Below are positions 1 to 7,619 of a stretch of DNA of 64,000 nt, in pieces. The position numbers were made by a program, and so were the translations under genes. Each line of letters starts with the position of its first letter. The first letter of the stretch is position 1. The DNA comes from Chryseobacterium oncorhynchi (GTDB lineage: Bacteria > Bacteroidota > Bacteroidia > Flavobacteriales > Weeksellaceae): positions 248,001-312,000 of the forward strand of contig NZ_PPEI02000002.1 of the NCBI RefSeq assembly GCF_002899895.1. The letters are read 5' to 3'. The notes under the pieces are model-generated. The model was not told the DNA's origin. It worked only from the letters and a program-made list of their open reading frames with translations, and searched no databases.

Positions 1-1
1 A

Positions 2-85
2 ATACTACAGGAACTTAATTTTAATGTAGAGAAAAAACAAGGGCCTCCGGGAAAAAGAGAAATGATTAATGCTGTGAAGTTGTAA
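2..85 (+). CDS. C-terminal end of a probable MnmD-like tRNA methyltransferase (5' end outside window)
   Basis: An open frame enters from the left edge and stops at TAA 83-85. The 27 visible residues include QGPPGKREM close to the C-terminus. This resembles the end of the methyltransferase domain of MnmC/MnmD proteins, which act on 5-aminomethyl-2-thiouridine at the tRNA wobble position and often end in a PPGKREM-type motif. The catalytic part is off the window, so the assignment rests on this short tail and is tentative. The next gene starts 123 bp downstream on the same strand. Confidence 0.5.
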   Translation: MLQELNFNVEKKQGPPGKREMINAVKL

Positions 86-208
86 GATTTCAAATGAACA
101 TCATCCTTAATAAGCTAATTTACTGTTTTGTTATTTTAGCTTTTTTACCTCTATATGCCTCATAAAAATTCCTTACATTAGCTATACAAATTATTTTACA
201 TTATATAT

Positions 209-625
209 ATGATAGACAAGATCAACATTAGGGTGTATGGCTGTGCAGTAAAAGATAAAAAAGTTTTAACTCTGTTTGAGGAATATGCCGGTGAACCTTT
301 AGTGAAATTTCCTGGTGGTGGATTGGAATACGGAGAGGGAACATTAGATTGTTTGCATCGTGAATTTGATGAAGAACTTAATGTAAAGGTCAATATTGCA
401 GAACATTTTTACACACAGGAAGATTTCCTGGTTTCCCGCTTCAGAGAGAATGAACAACTGCTTACCATATATTATATAGTGAACATTGTAGATGAAAATG
501 AATTCCTTATTATGGATCCATGTATTGAAAGAACTGAATGGATGGATATTGACAGACCAGACAATCCTTTTCCTCTACCTATAGATAAAATTGTATTTGA
601 TAAATTAAAAGAAAAATTCCTGTAA
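209..625 (+). CDS. NUDIX hydrolase
   Basis: The protein has 138 residues and one NUDIX domain. The NUDIX box runs from about residue 37 (GGLEYGE) to REFDEELNV. It matches G-x5-E-x7-R-E-U-x-E-E-x-G-U except that the late Gly is Asn. The REFDEE glutamates that bind the divalent metal are present. The family hydrolyses nucleoside diphosphates linked to another group; the substrate cannot be read here. There is no signal peptide, so it should be cytosolic. The stop codon lies inside a 13-bp terminator stem shared with the convergent DUF4294 gene. Confidence 0.85.
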   Translation: MIDKINIRVYGCAVKDKKVLTLFEEYAGEPLVKFPGGGLEYGEGTLDCLHREFDEELNVKVNIAEHFYTQEDFLVSRFRENEQLLTIYYIVNIVDENEFLIMDPCIERTEWMDIDRPDNPFPLPIDKIVFDKLKEKFL

Positions 626-643
626 GTAGCCTTACAGGAATTT
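614..643. terminator. Bidirectional intrinsic terminator between NUDIX and DUF4294 genes
   Basis: The 13-bp arms 614-626 and 631-643 are perfectly complementary around a 4-nt loop. A-rich sequence precedes the stem and T-rich sequence follows it, so it can end transcripts from both convergent genes. The NUDIX stop codon sits in the left arm. Confidence 0.8.
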
Positions 644-648
644 TATAT

Positions 649-1353
649 TTATTTCTTTACTTTAAAGTCACTTGCTCCGGGATAGGGCTTCAGGTATCCT
701 GAATTCCAATTGGATTGAAGCAATGATTCCACAAACTCATCAGTTCTGTTGGTATGGGGATTATATCGCTCCTTAAGATCAATATCAGCCATTTTACCCT
801 TTAGATTCCACCAAAAAGCACTGAATCCACCTCTAAGTTCTTTAATGATTTCATATACATTTTTACCGGTAGCTCTATTCATTAGCTTGGCAAAAACCTG
901 TCCTTCAGTGGTTGTAAGATCTCTCAGTTGTTTTTCATACTGATCTGCAAGCATATTTTGTCTCTCTCTTACAAACTTTCTTTTAGCCTTACTATCCATA
1001 TCATTCATATCTACCTGAATATCTCTGTACTGTTGCAAAGCAGTTACAAATAATGGATATACTCTGTATAATTTCTTGTTAAGGAAATAATAGTAATTTT
1101 TATCCAACTGATTATTAAACCTCGGCTTATTAACCAAAACCAACTCATCCATTACTACTACAGGCTCTCCGTTCACTTCATAGATCTTCACTTTCTGCTG
1201 TTGGTCGTAATAATACTTATTGCCAAATTCATCTACCTTCAGAGACTCGGGTGGATATTGGCTGAGAGGTTTTGCTACTACAGAATCCTTTTGACCAAAA
1301 ACACTGACTCCCAAAAAGAAAATAAAAAGGCAGATAATCTTACTAAAATTCAT
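649..1353 (-). CDS. DUF4294 domain-containing secreted protein
   Basis: From the chosen start the product has 234 residues. It begins MNFSKIICLFIFFLGVSVFGQ, a typical Sec signal peptide. An upstream ATG at 1389 would add 12 hydrophobic residues and comes within 16 bp of the divergent gene, so 1353 is preferred. The body carries the Bacteroidota DUF4294 pattern: KPRFNNQLDKNYYYFLNKKLYRVYP, seen here as two adjoining blocks, then a charged helical stretch and GGFSAFWWNLKGKMADIDLKERYNP. The family has no known biochemical function. It should be exported to the periplasm or outer membrane. Confidence 0.8.
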   Translation of the reverse strand: MNFSKIICLFIFFLGVSVFGQKDSVVAKPLSQYPPESLKVDEFGNKYYYDQQQKVKIYEVNGEPVVVMDELVLVNKPRFNNQLDKNYYYFLNKKLYRVYPLFVTALQQYRDIQVDMNDMDSKAKRKFVRERQNMLADQYEKQLRDLTTTEGQVFAKLMNRATGKNVYEIIKELRGGFSAFWWNLKGKMADIDLKERYNPHTNRTDEFVESLLQSNWNSGYLKPYPGASDFKVKK

Positions 1354-1404
1354 TATTTTTACACTTATAAGAACAAAAATTAAACGCAAAAATCATTCCT
1401 TTTT

Positions 1405-2478
1405 ATGAAATTTGAAAAGAAATCTTTGAAATTTTTAGAGAAATATTTAAACACTTCATCACCAACCGGTTATGAACACAAGGGACAAGAGGTTTGGATG
1501 GACTATATCCGACCATATGTAGATAAAATTGAAGTAGATCATTACGGAACATGCTATGGCATCATAAATCCTGAGGCTGAGTTTAAAGTAGTGATTGAAG
1601 CTCATGCTGATGAAATTTCATGGTATGTTAATTACATAACTGATGAAGGGCTAATCTACGTAATCAGAAATGGAGGTTCAGATCAGACTATTGCTCCATC
1701 TAAGGTAGTTAACATTCATGGAGAAAAGGGAATTGTAAAAGGGGTATTCGGATGGCCAGCCATTCATACCAGAAGCAATCAGAACGAACCTACTCCCAAA
1801 ATTGAGAATATCTTCATTGATTGTGGGGCTATTTCCAAAAAAGAAGTGGAAGAAATGGGAATCTTTGTAGGATGTATAATAACCTATCCTGATGAATTCT
1901 TTGAAATGAACGACAGATATTTCGTATGCAGAGCCTTAGACAACAGAATTGGAGGTTTTATGATTGCTGAAGTTGCACGCCTTTTAAAGGAAAATAAAAA
2001 ATCTATCCCATTTGGTCTTTATATCACCAATTCCGTACAGGAAGAAGTTGGGTTATACGGAGCAGATATGATTGCTGACACTATTAAACCAAACATTGCA
2101 ATTGTAACAGATGTCACTCACGATACTACAACGCCAATGATTGAAAAGGAAAAAGAAGGAAATCAGAAATGTGGCGACGGACCAGTTGTATTCTTTGCTC
2201 CAAGTGTTCACCATACCATTAGAGAATTGATTATTGACACTGCAAAAACTGAAAAAATTCCTTATCAAAGAGCCGCAGCAAGCAGAGCAACAGGGACAGA
2301 CACTGATGCTTTCGCCCATTCTAACGGCGGAGTACCAAGTGCATTAATTTCCTTACCTTTGCGCTACATGCATACAACAGTGGAAATGGTATCTAAAGAG
2401 GATGTAGGAAACGTCATCAAACTTATCTACGAAACCGTTCTGAAGATCAAACCGGAAATGAAACTGAAGTATCATTAA
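1405..2478 (+). CDS. M42 family metallopeptidase (glutamyl aminopeptidase / FrvX-like)
   Basis: The product has 357 residues, the usual length for M42 co-catalytic zinc aminopeptidases. Visible metal and catalytic motifs are EAHADEI near residue 65, RALDNRIGG (bridging Asp) near 180, NSVQEEVGLYGA with the catalytic Glu pair near 213, TDVTHD, and MHTTVE near the C-terminus with the last His. These tetrahedral cytosolic enzymes trim N-terminal residues from peptides. There is no signal peptide. The gene is divergent from DUF4294 with about 50 bp between starts and stands alone. Confidence 0.9.
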   Translation: MKFEKKSLKFLEKYLNTSSPTGYEHKGQEVWMDYIRPYVDKIEVDHYGTCYGIINPEAEFKVVIEAHADEISWYVNYITDEGLIYVIRNGGSDQTIAPSKVVNIHGEKGIVKGVFGWPAIHTRSNQNEPTPKIENIFIDCGAISKKEVEEMGIFVGCIITYPDEFFEMNDRYFVCRALDNRIGGFMIAEVARLLKENKKSIPFGLYITNSVQEEVGLYGADMIADTIKPNIAIVTDVTHDTTTPMIEKEKEGNQKCGDGPVVFFAPSVHHTIRELIIDTAKTEKIPYQRAAASRATGTDTDAFAHSNGGVPSALISLPLRYMHTTVEMVSKEDVGNVIKLIYETVLKIKPEMKLKYH

Positions 2479-2480
2479 TA

Positions 2481-2570
2481 GAATCAAGACCCAAGATTCA
2501 AGACCCTAGAAATATGAATAGAAAATATTTATTTTCAACATATTATATTCAGCTCTTGAATCTTGACTCT
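2481..2570. repeat. Imperfect intergenic inverted repeat
   Basis: CAAGATTCAAGA at 2492-2503 is mirrored by TCTTGAATCTTG at 2554-2565, with partly matching flanks. It fills the gap between the M42 gene and rpe. A similar non-coding palindrome occurs at 7541-7594. Such intergenic palindromes can act as transcript ends or be relics of small repeats; function is unknown. Confidence 0.5.
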
Positions 2571-2592
2571 AAATATCTAATATAAAGTAAAA

Positions 2593-3243
2593 ATGAAAAC
2601 GAAGCTTATTGCTCCATCCCTTTTATCTGCAGACTTTGGGAATCTGCAAAGAGACATTGAAATGCTCAACAACTCCCAGGCTGACTGGTTCCATATTGAT
2701 GTAATGGACGGGAGATTTGTACCTAACATTTCATTTGGCTTTCCTGTAATGAAAACTGTTCAGCAACATGCTAAAAAATTCGTGGATGTTCACTTAATGA
2801 TTGTGGAACCTGAAAATTATGTTGATGAATTTATCAATCATGGTGCGGATCTGATTTCTGTACATTATGAAGCATGTACGCATCTTCACAGAATTATCCA
2901 CCACATTCAGAGCAAAGGCGTAAAAGCCGGTGTTGTTTTAAATCCATCCACTCCTGTTTTAATGTTAGAGGATATTATTGCTGATGTGGATTTGGTATTA
3001 TTAATGAGTGTAAATCCAGGATTTGGAGGACAGAAATTCATTGAAAATACTTACAAAAAGATTGCTGAAACTAAGGATCTTATTTTAAGCAACAATTCTA
3101 CAGCTCTTATTGAAGTAGACGGAGGAGTAAATCTTGATAATGCTTCAAAGCTTTTCGAAGCCGGAGCAGATGTTCTAGTTGCAGGAAATGCAGTATTCTC
3201 CACAGAAAGTCCGGAAAGAACTATTGAGCTTTTAAAAATCTAA
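2593..3243 (+). CDS. rpe: Ribulose-phosphate 3-epimerase
   Basis: This 216-residue TIM-barrel enzyme interconverts D-ribulose 5-phosphate and D-xylulose 5-phosphate in the pentose phosphate pathway. All family signatures are visible: SLLSADFGNL at the N-terminus, the metal-binding FHIDVMDGRFVPN, VHLMIVEP, the VNPGFGGQKFI phosphate loop and EVDGGVN near the C-terminus. The length fits the family. It is followed at once by an intrinsic terminator, so it is the last gene of its transcript. Confidence 0.96.
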   Translation: MKTKLIAPSLLSADFGNLQRDIEMLNNSQADWFHIDVMDGRFVPNISFGFPVMKTVQQHAKKFVDVHLMIVEPENYVDEFINHGADLISVHYEACTHLHRIIHHIQSKGVKAGVVLNPSTPVLMLEDIIADVDLVLLMSVNPGFGGQKFIENTYKKIAETKDLILSNNSTALIEVDGGVNLDNASKLFEAGADVLVAGNAVFSTESPERTIELLKI

Positions 3244-3266
3244 AAATAAACAGATTACAAATAAAC

Positions 3267-3296
3267 AAAAAGGCAGTTCTTATAGAGCTGCCTTTT
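3267..3296 (+). terminator. Intrinsic terminator after rpe
   Basis: The stem GGCAGTTCT/AGAGCTGCC (one G-U pair) has a 3-nt loop and is flanked by A-run and TTTT. It lies about 25 bp after the rpe stop. Confidence 0.8.
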
Positions 3297-3302
3297 CGCT
3301 GG

Positions 3303-3330
3303 AATTTGAGTCGTCGTGGTTATTAATTTT
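3303..3330 (+). repeat. 28-nt intergenic element, copy 1
   Basis: The sequence matches 6137-6164 at 24 of 28 positions, with the core TGGTTATTA. Copy 2 lies inside the candidate small RNA after ndk; this copy follows the rpe terminator. Its meaning is unknown. Confidence 0.45.
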
Positions 3331-3456
3331 CTTTCAAGATTCTTTAAATGTCTAAATTCTTCTTACTAACAACTCAAAGGTCTGAATAAAATATCACATA
3401 AACATCCGTAGAAATACGGTATTTACATTTAAGTATTTTTACTTATATAAAGCTTT

Positions 3457-3948
3457 TCATATATTCTTATTCCAAATACAGGCACACACTACCAGCAGAA
3501 TACTGATTACAGAAAAAACAGTCCTTATGTTGTTCAGAAAATTCCATCTGTTTTCAAAATTTTCACGCATTTGTTTTACAGCTTCTGTTGTAGAAGTAGA
3601 GATATCAAATTGATCCAACAGGTTATTCATAGGTACATTTCCAACTATAGTAACCCCAAAAACACCTATCAGATAAACGAATGTTGCTATTAAAAGAAAT
3701 ATAAAAGCCGGCTGTTCACCTCTAAACAAAAAAGTAGATACAGGAAGAAGAATTGCAGTTCCCATAAAGCTCATAAAAAACACAGGATTTAGAATTTCCC
3801 TGTTAATGTTCTGCATCGCTTTCAAATATTCTGCGTCAGACAACTTTCCCAGCCCAAGAACTACCGAACAGGAATAAGCATAAAATAAACCAGCAATAAG
3901 AGCCGTAAGTACTGCAGTGATAATTAATAATACCGTTATCATTTTCAT
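3457..3948 (-). CDS. DUF1772 (anthrone oxygenase-like) membrane protein
   Basis: The product has 163 residues and about four hydrophobic segments: near residues 1-30, 55-75, 80-105 and 140-160. The layout, with FYAYSCSVVLGLGKL after the first helix and a VTIVGNVPMNNLLD motif in the second half, fits the DUF1772/anthrone-oxygenase-like family. Fungal relatives include anthrone oxygenases, but most bacterial members are uncharacterised. It starts 39 bp downstream of the DUF692 gene on the same strand, so it is probably cotranscribed with the RiPP-like pair. Whether it takes part in that pathway is inference. Confidence 0.7.
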   Translation of the reverse strand: MKMITVLLIITAVLTALIAGLFYAYSCSVVLGLGKLSDAEYLKAMQNINREILNPVFFMSFMGTAILLPVSTFLFRGEQPAFIFLLIATFVYLIGVFGVTIVGNVPMNNLLDQFDISTSTTEAVKQMRENFENRWNFLNNIRTVFSVISILLVVCACIWNKNI

Positions 3949-3987
3949 ATATTTTGATTTGTGATTATTATAAATTAAAGAGCAGTT

Positions 3988-5085
3988 TTAATAAGGGTTC
4001 CATTTTTTAATGATACTCTGGGCTGTCAATATCATTTCAGGATCCCAATTTTCTGTTTTAAAATAATGAAATTCCTTGCTTTTAATTAATGCGATATCAG
4101 CACTGTCAAACAACAATCTCGTAAGCACGGTTTGCTCCTCATACAAAAGCATATCTTCCAATGGATTTTCTGAAAGTTTTATTTCGTTTTTATTCCAATG
4201 ATTTTTTTGTTGATCTTTCCAATCTGAAGCTGACATAAGCTCTTTAACCTTAACAAAATCCTCAAGGAAATCATTCTTCTCACTCTCTCCATGAATGGAA
4301 TGACCAAGTCTTTCAATAATTACATATTCCAGATTTTGACATTGAGAGAAAACCCATGGCAGTACGGACAGAATCTCTTCAGGAATAACATCATCGTGAG
4401 TATCTCTCCGGATATTTTTCTTTCCGTAAACACTATTCTGCCAACTTCCTCCTGAAAGATGAATTTCTTTTACTTTATTCAATGGATATGAATTGATAAT
4501 CTCCCGCATTTCAACCTCAAAATTACAGGATTGACAGTAGATATTATGAAGATCCAGAATCAGAAAGCCGTCGGTATCTTCAATTAGTTTATCAAGAAAT
4601 ATCCCTTGTTCCTTAACATCATCTACAGAGAATGAAAATGCCAGATTCTCTATCCCAACAGGAATATCCACCGCTTTCTGAAGCCTGTAAAGCCTGTCTT
4701 TTCCTATTTCTAGTGTTTTGTGATGTAAGGAAACCGGCAATGGTATTCCCTGATGGAAATTTTCAGTATTCATGAAGCCAAAATGCTCCGTGATGTGATT
4801 GTATTTTCTTTTTTTTACCTCTTCCTTTAATTTATCCAACCATACATCCTGCCTTTCTGTCCATCTGGCATCAAATAATGAATAGTAAACTCCATGACCG
4901 ATCAGACGATTATTTTCAGAATAAAAATTTAACAGATCTTCAAGCCAGTCTGGTTCTTTTGTATTATAAAGGGTGTCAAATGACCATTCTAATATATCAA
5001 CAGAATTGCTTTGCAATAAAGGTAAAATAGCAGAAACAAACTCTGCTTCCGCCATCATCGATAATCCTAACAGAGGCTTTCCCAT
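3988..5085 (-). CDS. chrH: DUF692 multinuclear non-heme iron (MNIO) enzyme, ChrH-like, with C-terminal extension
   Basis: The protein has 365 residues. Residues 1-280 form a DUF692 TIM barrel. Candidate iron ligands and conserved residues are GHGVYYSL (H64), ITEHFGF (E100, H101), GIENLAF (E146), LDLHNIY (D178, H180), EIHLSGG (H209), DTHDD (H230) and IIERLGH (E258). Characterised relatives (MbnB, TglH, ChrH) use iron to rebuild Cys residues of ribosomal peptides. Just upstream, 3 bp away, is a secreted small peptide ending CPACGMG, the obvious substrate. Residues 285-365 form a helical extension beyond the usual barrel; it might replace a separate partner such as ChrI, but this is not shown. 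The symbol rests on similarity to the Chryseobacterium chr cluster. Confidence 0.8.
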   Translation of the reverse strand: MGKPLLGLSMMAEAEFVSAILPLLQSNSVDILEWSFDTLYNTKEPDWLEDLLNFYSENNRLIGHGVYYSLFDARWTERQDVWLDKLKEEVKKRKYNHITEHFGFMNTENFHQGIPLPVSLHHKTLEIGKDRLYRLQKAVDIPVGIENLAFSFSVDDVKEQGIFLDKLIEDTDGFLILDLHNIYCQSCNFEVEMREIINSYPLNKVKEIHLSGGSWQNSVYGKKNIRRDTHDDVIPEEILSVLPWVFSQCQNLEYVIIERLGHSIHGESEKNDFLEDFVKVKELMSASDWKDQQKNHWNKNEIKLSENPLEDMLLYEEQTVLTRLLFDSADIALIKSKEFHYFKTENWDPEMILTAQSIIKKWNPY

Positions 5086-5088
5086 CTC

Positions 5089-5313
5089 CTATCCCATCCC
5101 GCAGGCAGGGCAATTACGAGGATCAAATCGAACCGTATCTTTTCTAGCAATAACTTTAGGAGTTGTCGTGGGCTTAGGTTTTTTAGCTGTATCGGAAGCA
5201 GCTACTTTCCTAACTTTCTTTACCGGCTTTTTTGTTTTACCGGAAGATTGGGTACTTTGTGCCGAAACACCTACCGCTAATAAACTGGCCATTAATAATG
5301 TTGGAATTTTCAT
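5089..5313 (-). CDS. chrA: Putative RiPP precursor peptide, ChrA-like, ending CPACGMG
   Basis: This 74-residue peptide starts with a Sec-type signal (MKIPTLLMASLLAVGVSAQ). A Lys/Thr/Pro-rich linker follows (residues 20-60), then VRFDPRNCPACGMG. The only two cysteines, C68 and C71, lie in the last seven residues, the expected core for modification by the MNIO enzyme encoded 3 bp downstream. In the published chr system the precursor is modified at a C-terminal Cys motif. Gene order and spacing imply one transcript. The signal peptide suggests export of the modified product or its anchoring outside the cytoplasm. The modification and biological role are inferred. Confidence 0.75.
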   Translation of the reverse strand: MKIPTLLMASLLAVGVSAQSTQSSGKTKKPVKKVRKVAASDTAKKPKPTTTPKVIARKDTVRFDPRNCPACGMG

Positions 5314-5521
5314 AATCGCTTTTTAATAAAAAATTTGCAATAAACGTTCCATTTATTCCAAGCCTAAAATACAACAATTTATTATTCAGTATTTAATTTT
5401 TTAGATCATCTCAGAAGAAGCAGATCTAACTTCAACCTAAAAGCAGCTGAAATGGCAGTTATTGTGACAGCAAGGGCACAGTTTTTAATATTGAGTAAAA
5501 ACATTTGTCACTATAAAAAAC

Positions 5522-5549
5522 AAGATCCGAAGAATATTCTCCGGATCTT
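5522..5549 (-). terminator. Intrinsic terminator after ndk
   Basis: Perfect 8-bp arms AAGATCCG (5522-5529) and CGGATCTT (5542-5549). On the minus strand the stem is followed by TTTTTT, placing it 22 bp after the ndk stop. Confidence 0.8.
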
Positions 5550-5570
5550 TTATTTTGTAAGGTAATTTTC

Positions 5571-5987
5571 TTAGAAAATCTCTCTTCCTGAAAAATGGAA
5601 TTGAGCCTCGATTAATGCATTCTCGTTAGAATCTGAACCGTGAACTGCATTTTCTCCGATGCTTCTTGCAAACATCTTTCTGATTGTACCTTCTGCAGCT
5701 TCTGCAGGGTTAGTAGCACCAATCAATGTTCTGAAATCTTCAACTGCATTGTCTTTTTCTAAAACTGCAGCTACGATAGGACCAGAACTCATGAATTCTA
5801 CTAGCTCACCATAAAATGGTCTTTCAGCGTGTACTTCATAGAATTTTTTTGCATCAGCAACTGTAAGCTGAGTTAATTTTAAAGCTTTGATTTTAAAACC
5901 TCCTTCAGCAATCTTACCCAATATTGCACCGATATGTCCGTCAGCAACAGCATCAGGCTTAATCATAGTGAATGTAATGTTAGACAT
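5571..5987 (-). CDS. ndk: Nucleoside-diphosphate kinase
   Basis: The product has 138 residues from ATG 5987 ([14 protein letters not shown]). A longer frame opens at 6059, but its 24 extra residues are Lys/Ile-rich and unlike the family, so the inner start is chosen. The enzyme moves the gamma-phosphate between nucleoside triphosphates and diphosphates via a phospho-histidine. The active-site motif NAVHGSDS is present, as are MIKPDAV at the N-terminus and [16 protein letters not shown]. It is followed by a strong terminator and is probably monocistronic. Confidence 0.96.
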   Translation of the reverse strand: MSNITFTMIKPDAVADGHIGAILGKIAEGGFKIKALKLTQLTVADAKKFYEVHAERPFYGELVEFMSSGPIVAAVLEKDNAVEDFRTLIGATNPAEAAEGTIRKMFARSIGENAVHGSDSNENALIEAQFHFSGREIF

Positions 5988-6096
5988 AAATGTATATTTT
6001 TTTAATGGCGCAAAATTACAAAAAATATCTTTGATTTTTATTTTAATTTTTTTTAACATAAAAATAACTTTTATTAAGAAATTATGAACTCGTCTT

Positions 6097-6111
6097 TGGC
6101 ACAGTAATTGT
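6097..6111 (+). promoter_or_regulatory. Sigma-54-like -24/-12 promoter
   Basis: TGGCAC-AGTAA-TTGT matches the RpoN consensus TGGCAC-N5-TTGC. The GG and the GT that replaces the usual GC are separated by the required 10 bp. It points rightward into a gene-free stretch that ends in a strong terminator about 75 bp away. No enhancer-binding site was identified. Confidence 0.5.
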
Positions 6112-6121
6112 TTATTCTATT

Positions 6122-6188
6122 GCGATTCTCATGTTTAATTTGAGTTTTCATGGTTATTAGTTTTTACCCAGCTTCGGCTGGGTTTTTT
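6122..6188 (+). ncRNA. Candidate small RNA between ndk and rsgA
   Basis: A transcript starting about 12 nt after the sigma-54-like -12 element would be roughly 67 nt. It would end at a textbook terminator: arms 6166-6172 and 6177-6183 (ACCCAGC/GCTGGGT), a UUCG tetraloop, then T5. Both flanking genes are on the minus strand, so the terminator serves neither. No ORF with a plausible start lies inside. It contains the 28-nt element also seen at 3303-3330. Expression is not shown. Confidence 0.45.
6166..6188 (+). terminator. Strong intrinsic terminator with UUCG loop
   Basis: A 7-bp GC-rich stem (ACCCAGC/GCTGGGT) with a TTCG loop and a following TTTTT. It is oriented for plus-strand transcription although no plus-strand protein gene precedes it. 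Confidence 0.8.
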
Positions 6189-6586
6189 ATTTACAATAAA
6201 TGAGTTATTTTATTGCTAATTTGATAAAATTAAAAACCTTATAAAAGTATATTAATACATTATTGCTTCTAATGCAATCAATGAAATAATCAAAATTTTT
6301 TAAATATTTTTTTGTCGCTTAGAATTCGGGTATTGAAAAGTAGAGTTATGTGACAAAATAGGTATGACAAAAAGTAGAATTATCTTAAAATTGAATTTTT
6401 TACTTTAAAAAATTTAGTTACTAAAAACTGCCCTTACTCTTTTTTAAAGTTTCTATTTCTTTGTTCTATCTACGAAATTTAACTCAGGATATGTATAGTA
6501 GATTTTACTTGAATACGCAAACAATAGTTTTCCTTCAGATTATTTTATAGTAAACTGAGGTATTATTACGATATGAAAATGTTCTA
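6189..6586. other. Gene-free AT-rich interval before rsgA
   Basis: About 400 bp with no convincing ORF on either strand. It holds a short near-direct repeat, AAAAGTAGAGTTAT near 6336 and AAAAGTAGAATTAT near 6370. Nothing else was recognised. Confidence 0.5.
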
Positions 6587-7513
6587 TTATTTTTGAGAAG
6601 CTTCCTCGGCTTCATCCATCAGTTTGATGTAATTAGCGTAGCGAGAATGCTGAATTTCTCCTGCTTCAAGAGCATCAAGAACGGCACATTTAGGCTCATT
6701 AATATGAAGACAGTTATGGAATTTACATTCTTCCCTTTTCTTGAATATTTCAGGAAAATAGTGTTGAACTTCTTCTTTTTCAATGTCAATCATTGCAAAT
6801 TCACGAACTCCGGGAGTATCAATAACATTTCCACCAAAATGCCAGAAATGCATCTGAGCAAAAGTTGTGGTATGTTTTCCCTTTAAATGGGTATCTGAAA
6901 TTTCTGAAGTTTTTAAGTTTAATCCAGGCTGTAAAGCATTAACTAATGTAGACTTCCCACACCCTGAGTGTCCGAAAAATACGGAAGTTCTATCTTTAAG
7001 CAGTTCCTGAAGCTGATCGAGATTCAATCCTGAATAAGATGAAATTTCTAAGGTATCATAACCTATTTCCTGATAAATAAACTCAACATCTTTTACAATC
7101 TCAATTTCTTCTTCATGTAAAACATCAATCTTATTGAAAAGAATCAACGGTGCAATATTATACGCCTCACAACAAGCTAAAAATCTATCCAGAAATCCTA
7201 ATGAAGTTTCCGGATGCTTCAAAGTAAAAATAAAGCAAGCCAGATCTATATTGGAAGCGATGATATGTGCTTCCTTTGAAAGGTTTACAGATTTTCTGAT
7301 CAGGTAATTTCTACGTGGTTCTATTTTTGTGATCCATGCAATATCATCCTGTTCCAGCTGAAACTCAACAAAATCTCCTACAGCAAGCGGATTGGTAAGT
7401 CTTGTTTTGATCAATTTGAATTTACCTCTGATTCTGGCCTCAAAAATTTTATTTGTTTCCAATTCCAAAACCTGGTACCAACTGCCTGTAGATTTAATGA
7501 TTTTTCCTTTCAT
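6587..7513 (-). CDS. rsgA: Ribosome small subunit-dependent GTPase A
   Basis: This 308-residue protein helps late 30S maturation and releases from the ribosome on GTP hydrolysis. The order of motifs is the circularly permuted one typical of RsgA: NKID (G4) near residue 120, GHSGCGKST (P-loop) near 180, then DTPG (G3) near 225. An OB-fold precedes the GTPase domain. The C-terminal zinc module is visible as CKFHNCLHINEPKCAV. The start ATG at 7513 gives the expected N-terminus (MKGKIIKSTGSWY). It is a single-gene unit with a palindrome upstream. Confidence 0.95.
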   Translation of the reverse strand: MKGKIIKSTGSWYQVLELETNKIFEARIRGKFKLIKTRLTNPLAVGDFVEFQLEQDDIAWITKIEPRRNYLIRKSVNLSKEAHIIASNIDLACFIFTLKHPETSLGFLDRFLACCEAYNIAPLILFNKIDVLHEEEIEIVKDVEFIYQEIGYDTLEISSYSGLNLDQLQELLKDRTSVFFGHSGCGKSTLVNALQPGLNLKTSEISDTHLKGKHTTTFAQMHFWHFGGNVIDTPGVREFAMIDIEKEEVQHYFPEIFKKREECKFHNCLHINEPKCAVLDALEAGEIQHSRYANYIKLMDEAEEASQK

Positions 7514-7540
7514 AAATAATATGGTGCAAATATAAGAAAT

Positions 7541-7594
7541 TAGGGCTTAGGGTTAGGAAATAGTTTACCCTAAATCCCGACACCCTAAGCCCTA
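7541..7594. repeat. Intergenic inverted repeat upstream of rsgA
   Basis: TAGGGCTTAGGGT (7541-7553) and its inverse at 7582-7594 form 13-bp arms around a 28-nt spacer. It lies between the ends of the aro gene and the rsgA start, so it could end the aro transcript. There is no clear T-run. Confidence 0.55.
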
Positions 7595-7619
7595 CTAGTT
7601 ATTATCTGTTTCCAGCAAA

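Noticed and set aside
3988-5085. Sugar isomerase or endonuclease IV reading of the DUF692 barrel
   Set aside because: The fold is related, but the ligand pattern and the adjacent Cys-tailed peptide fit DUF692/MNIO better.
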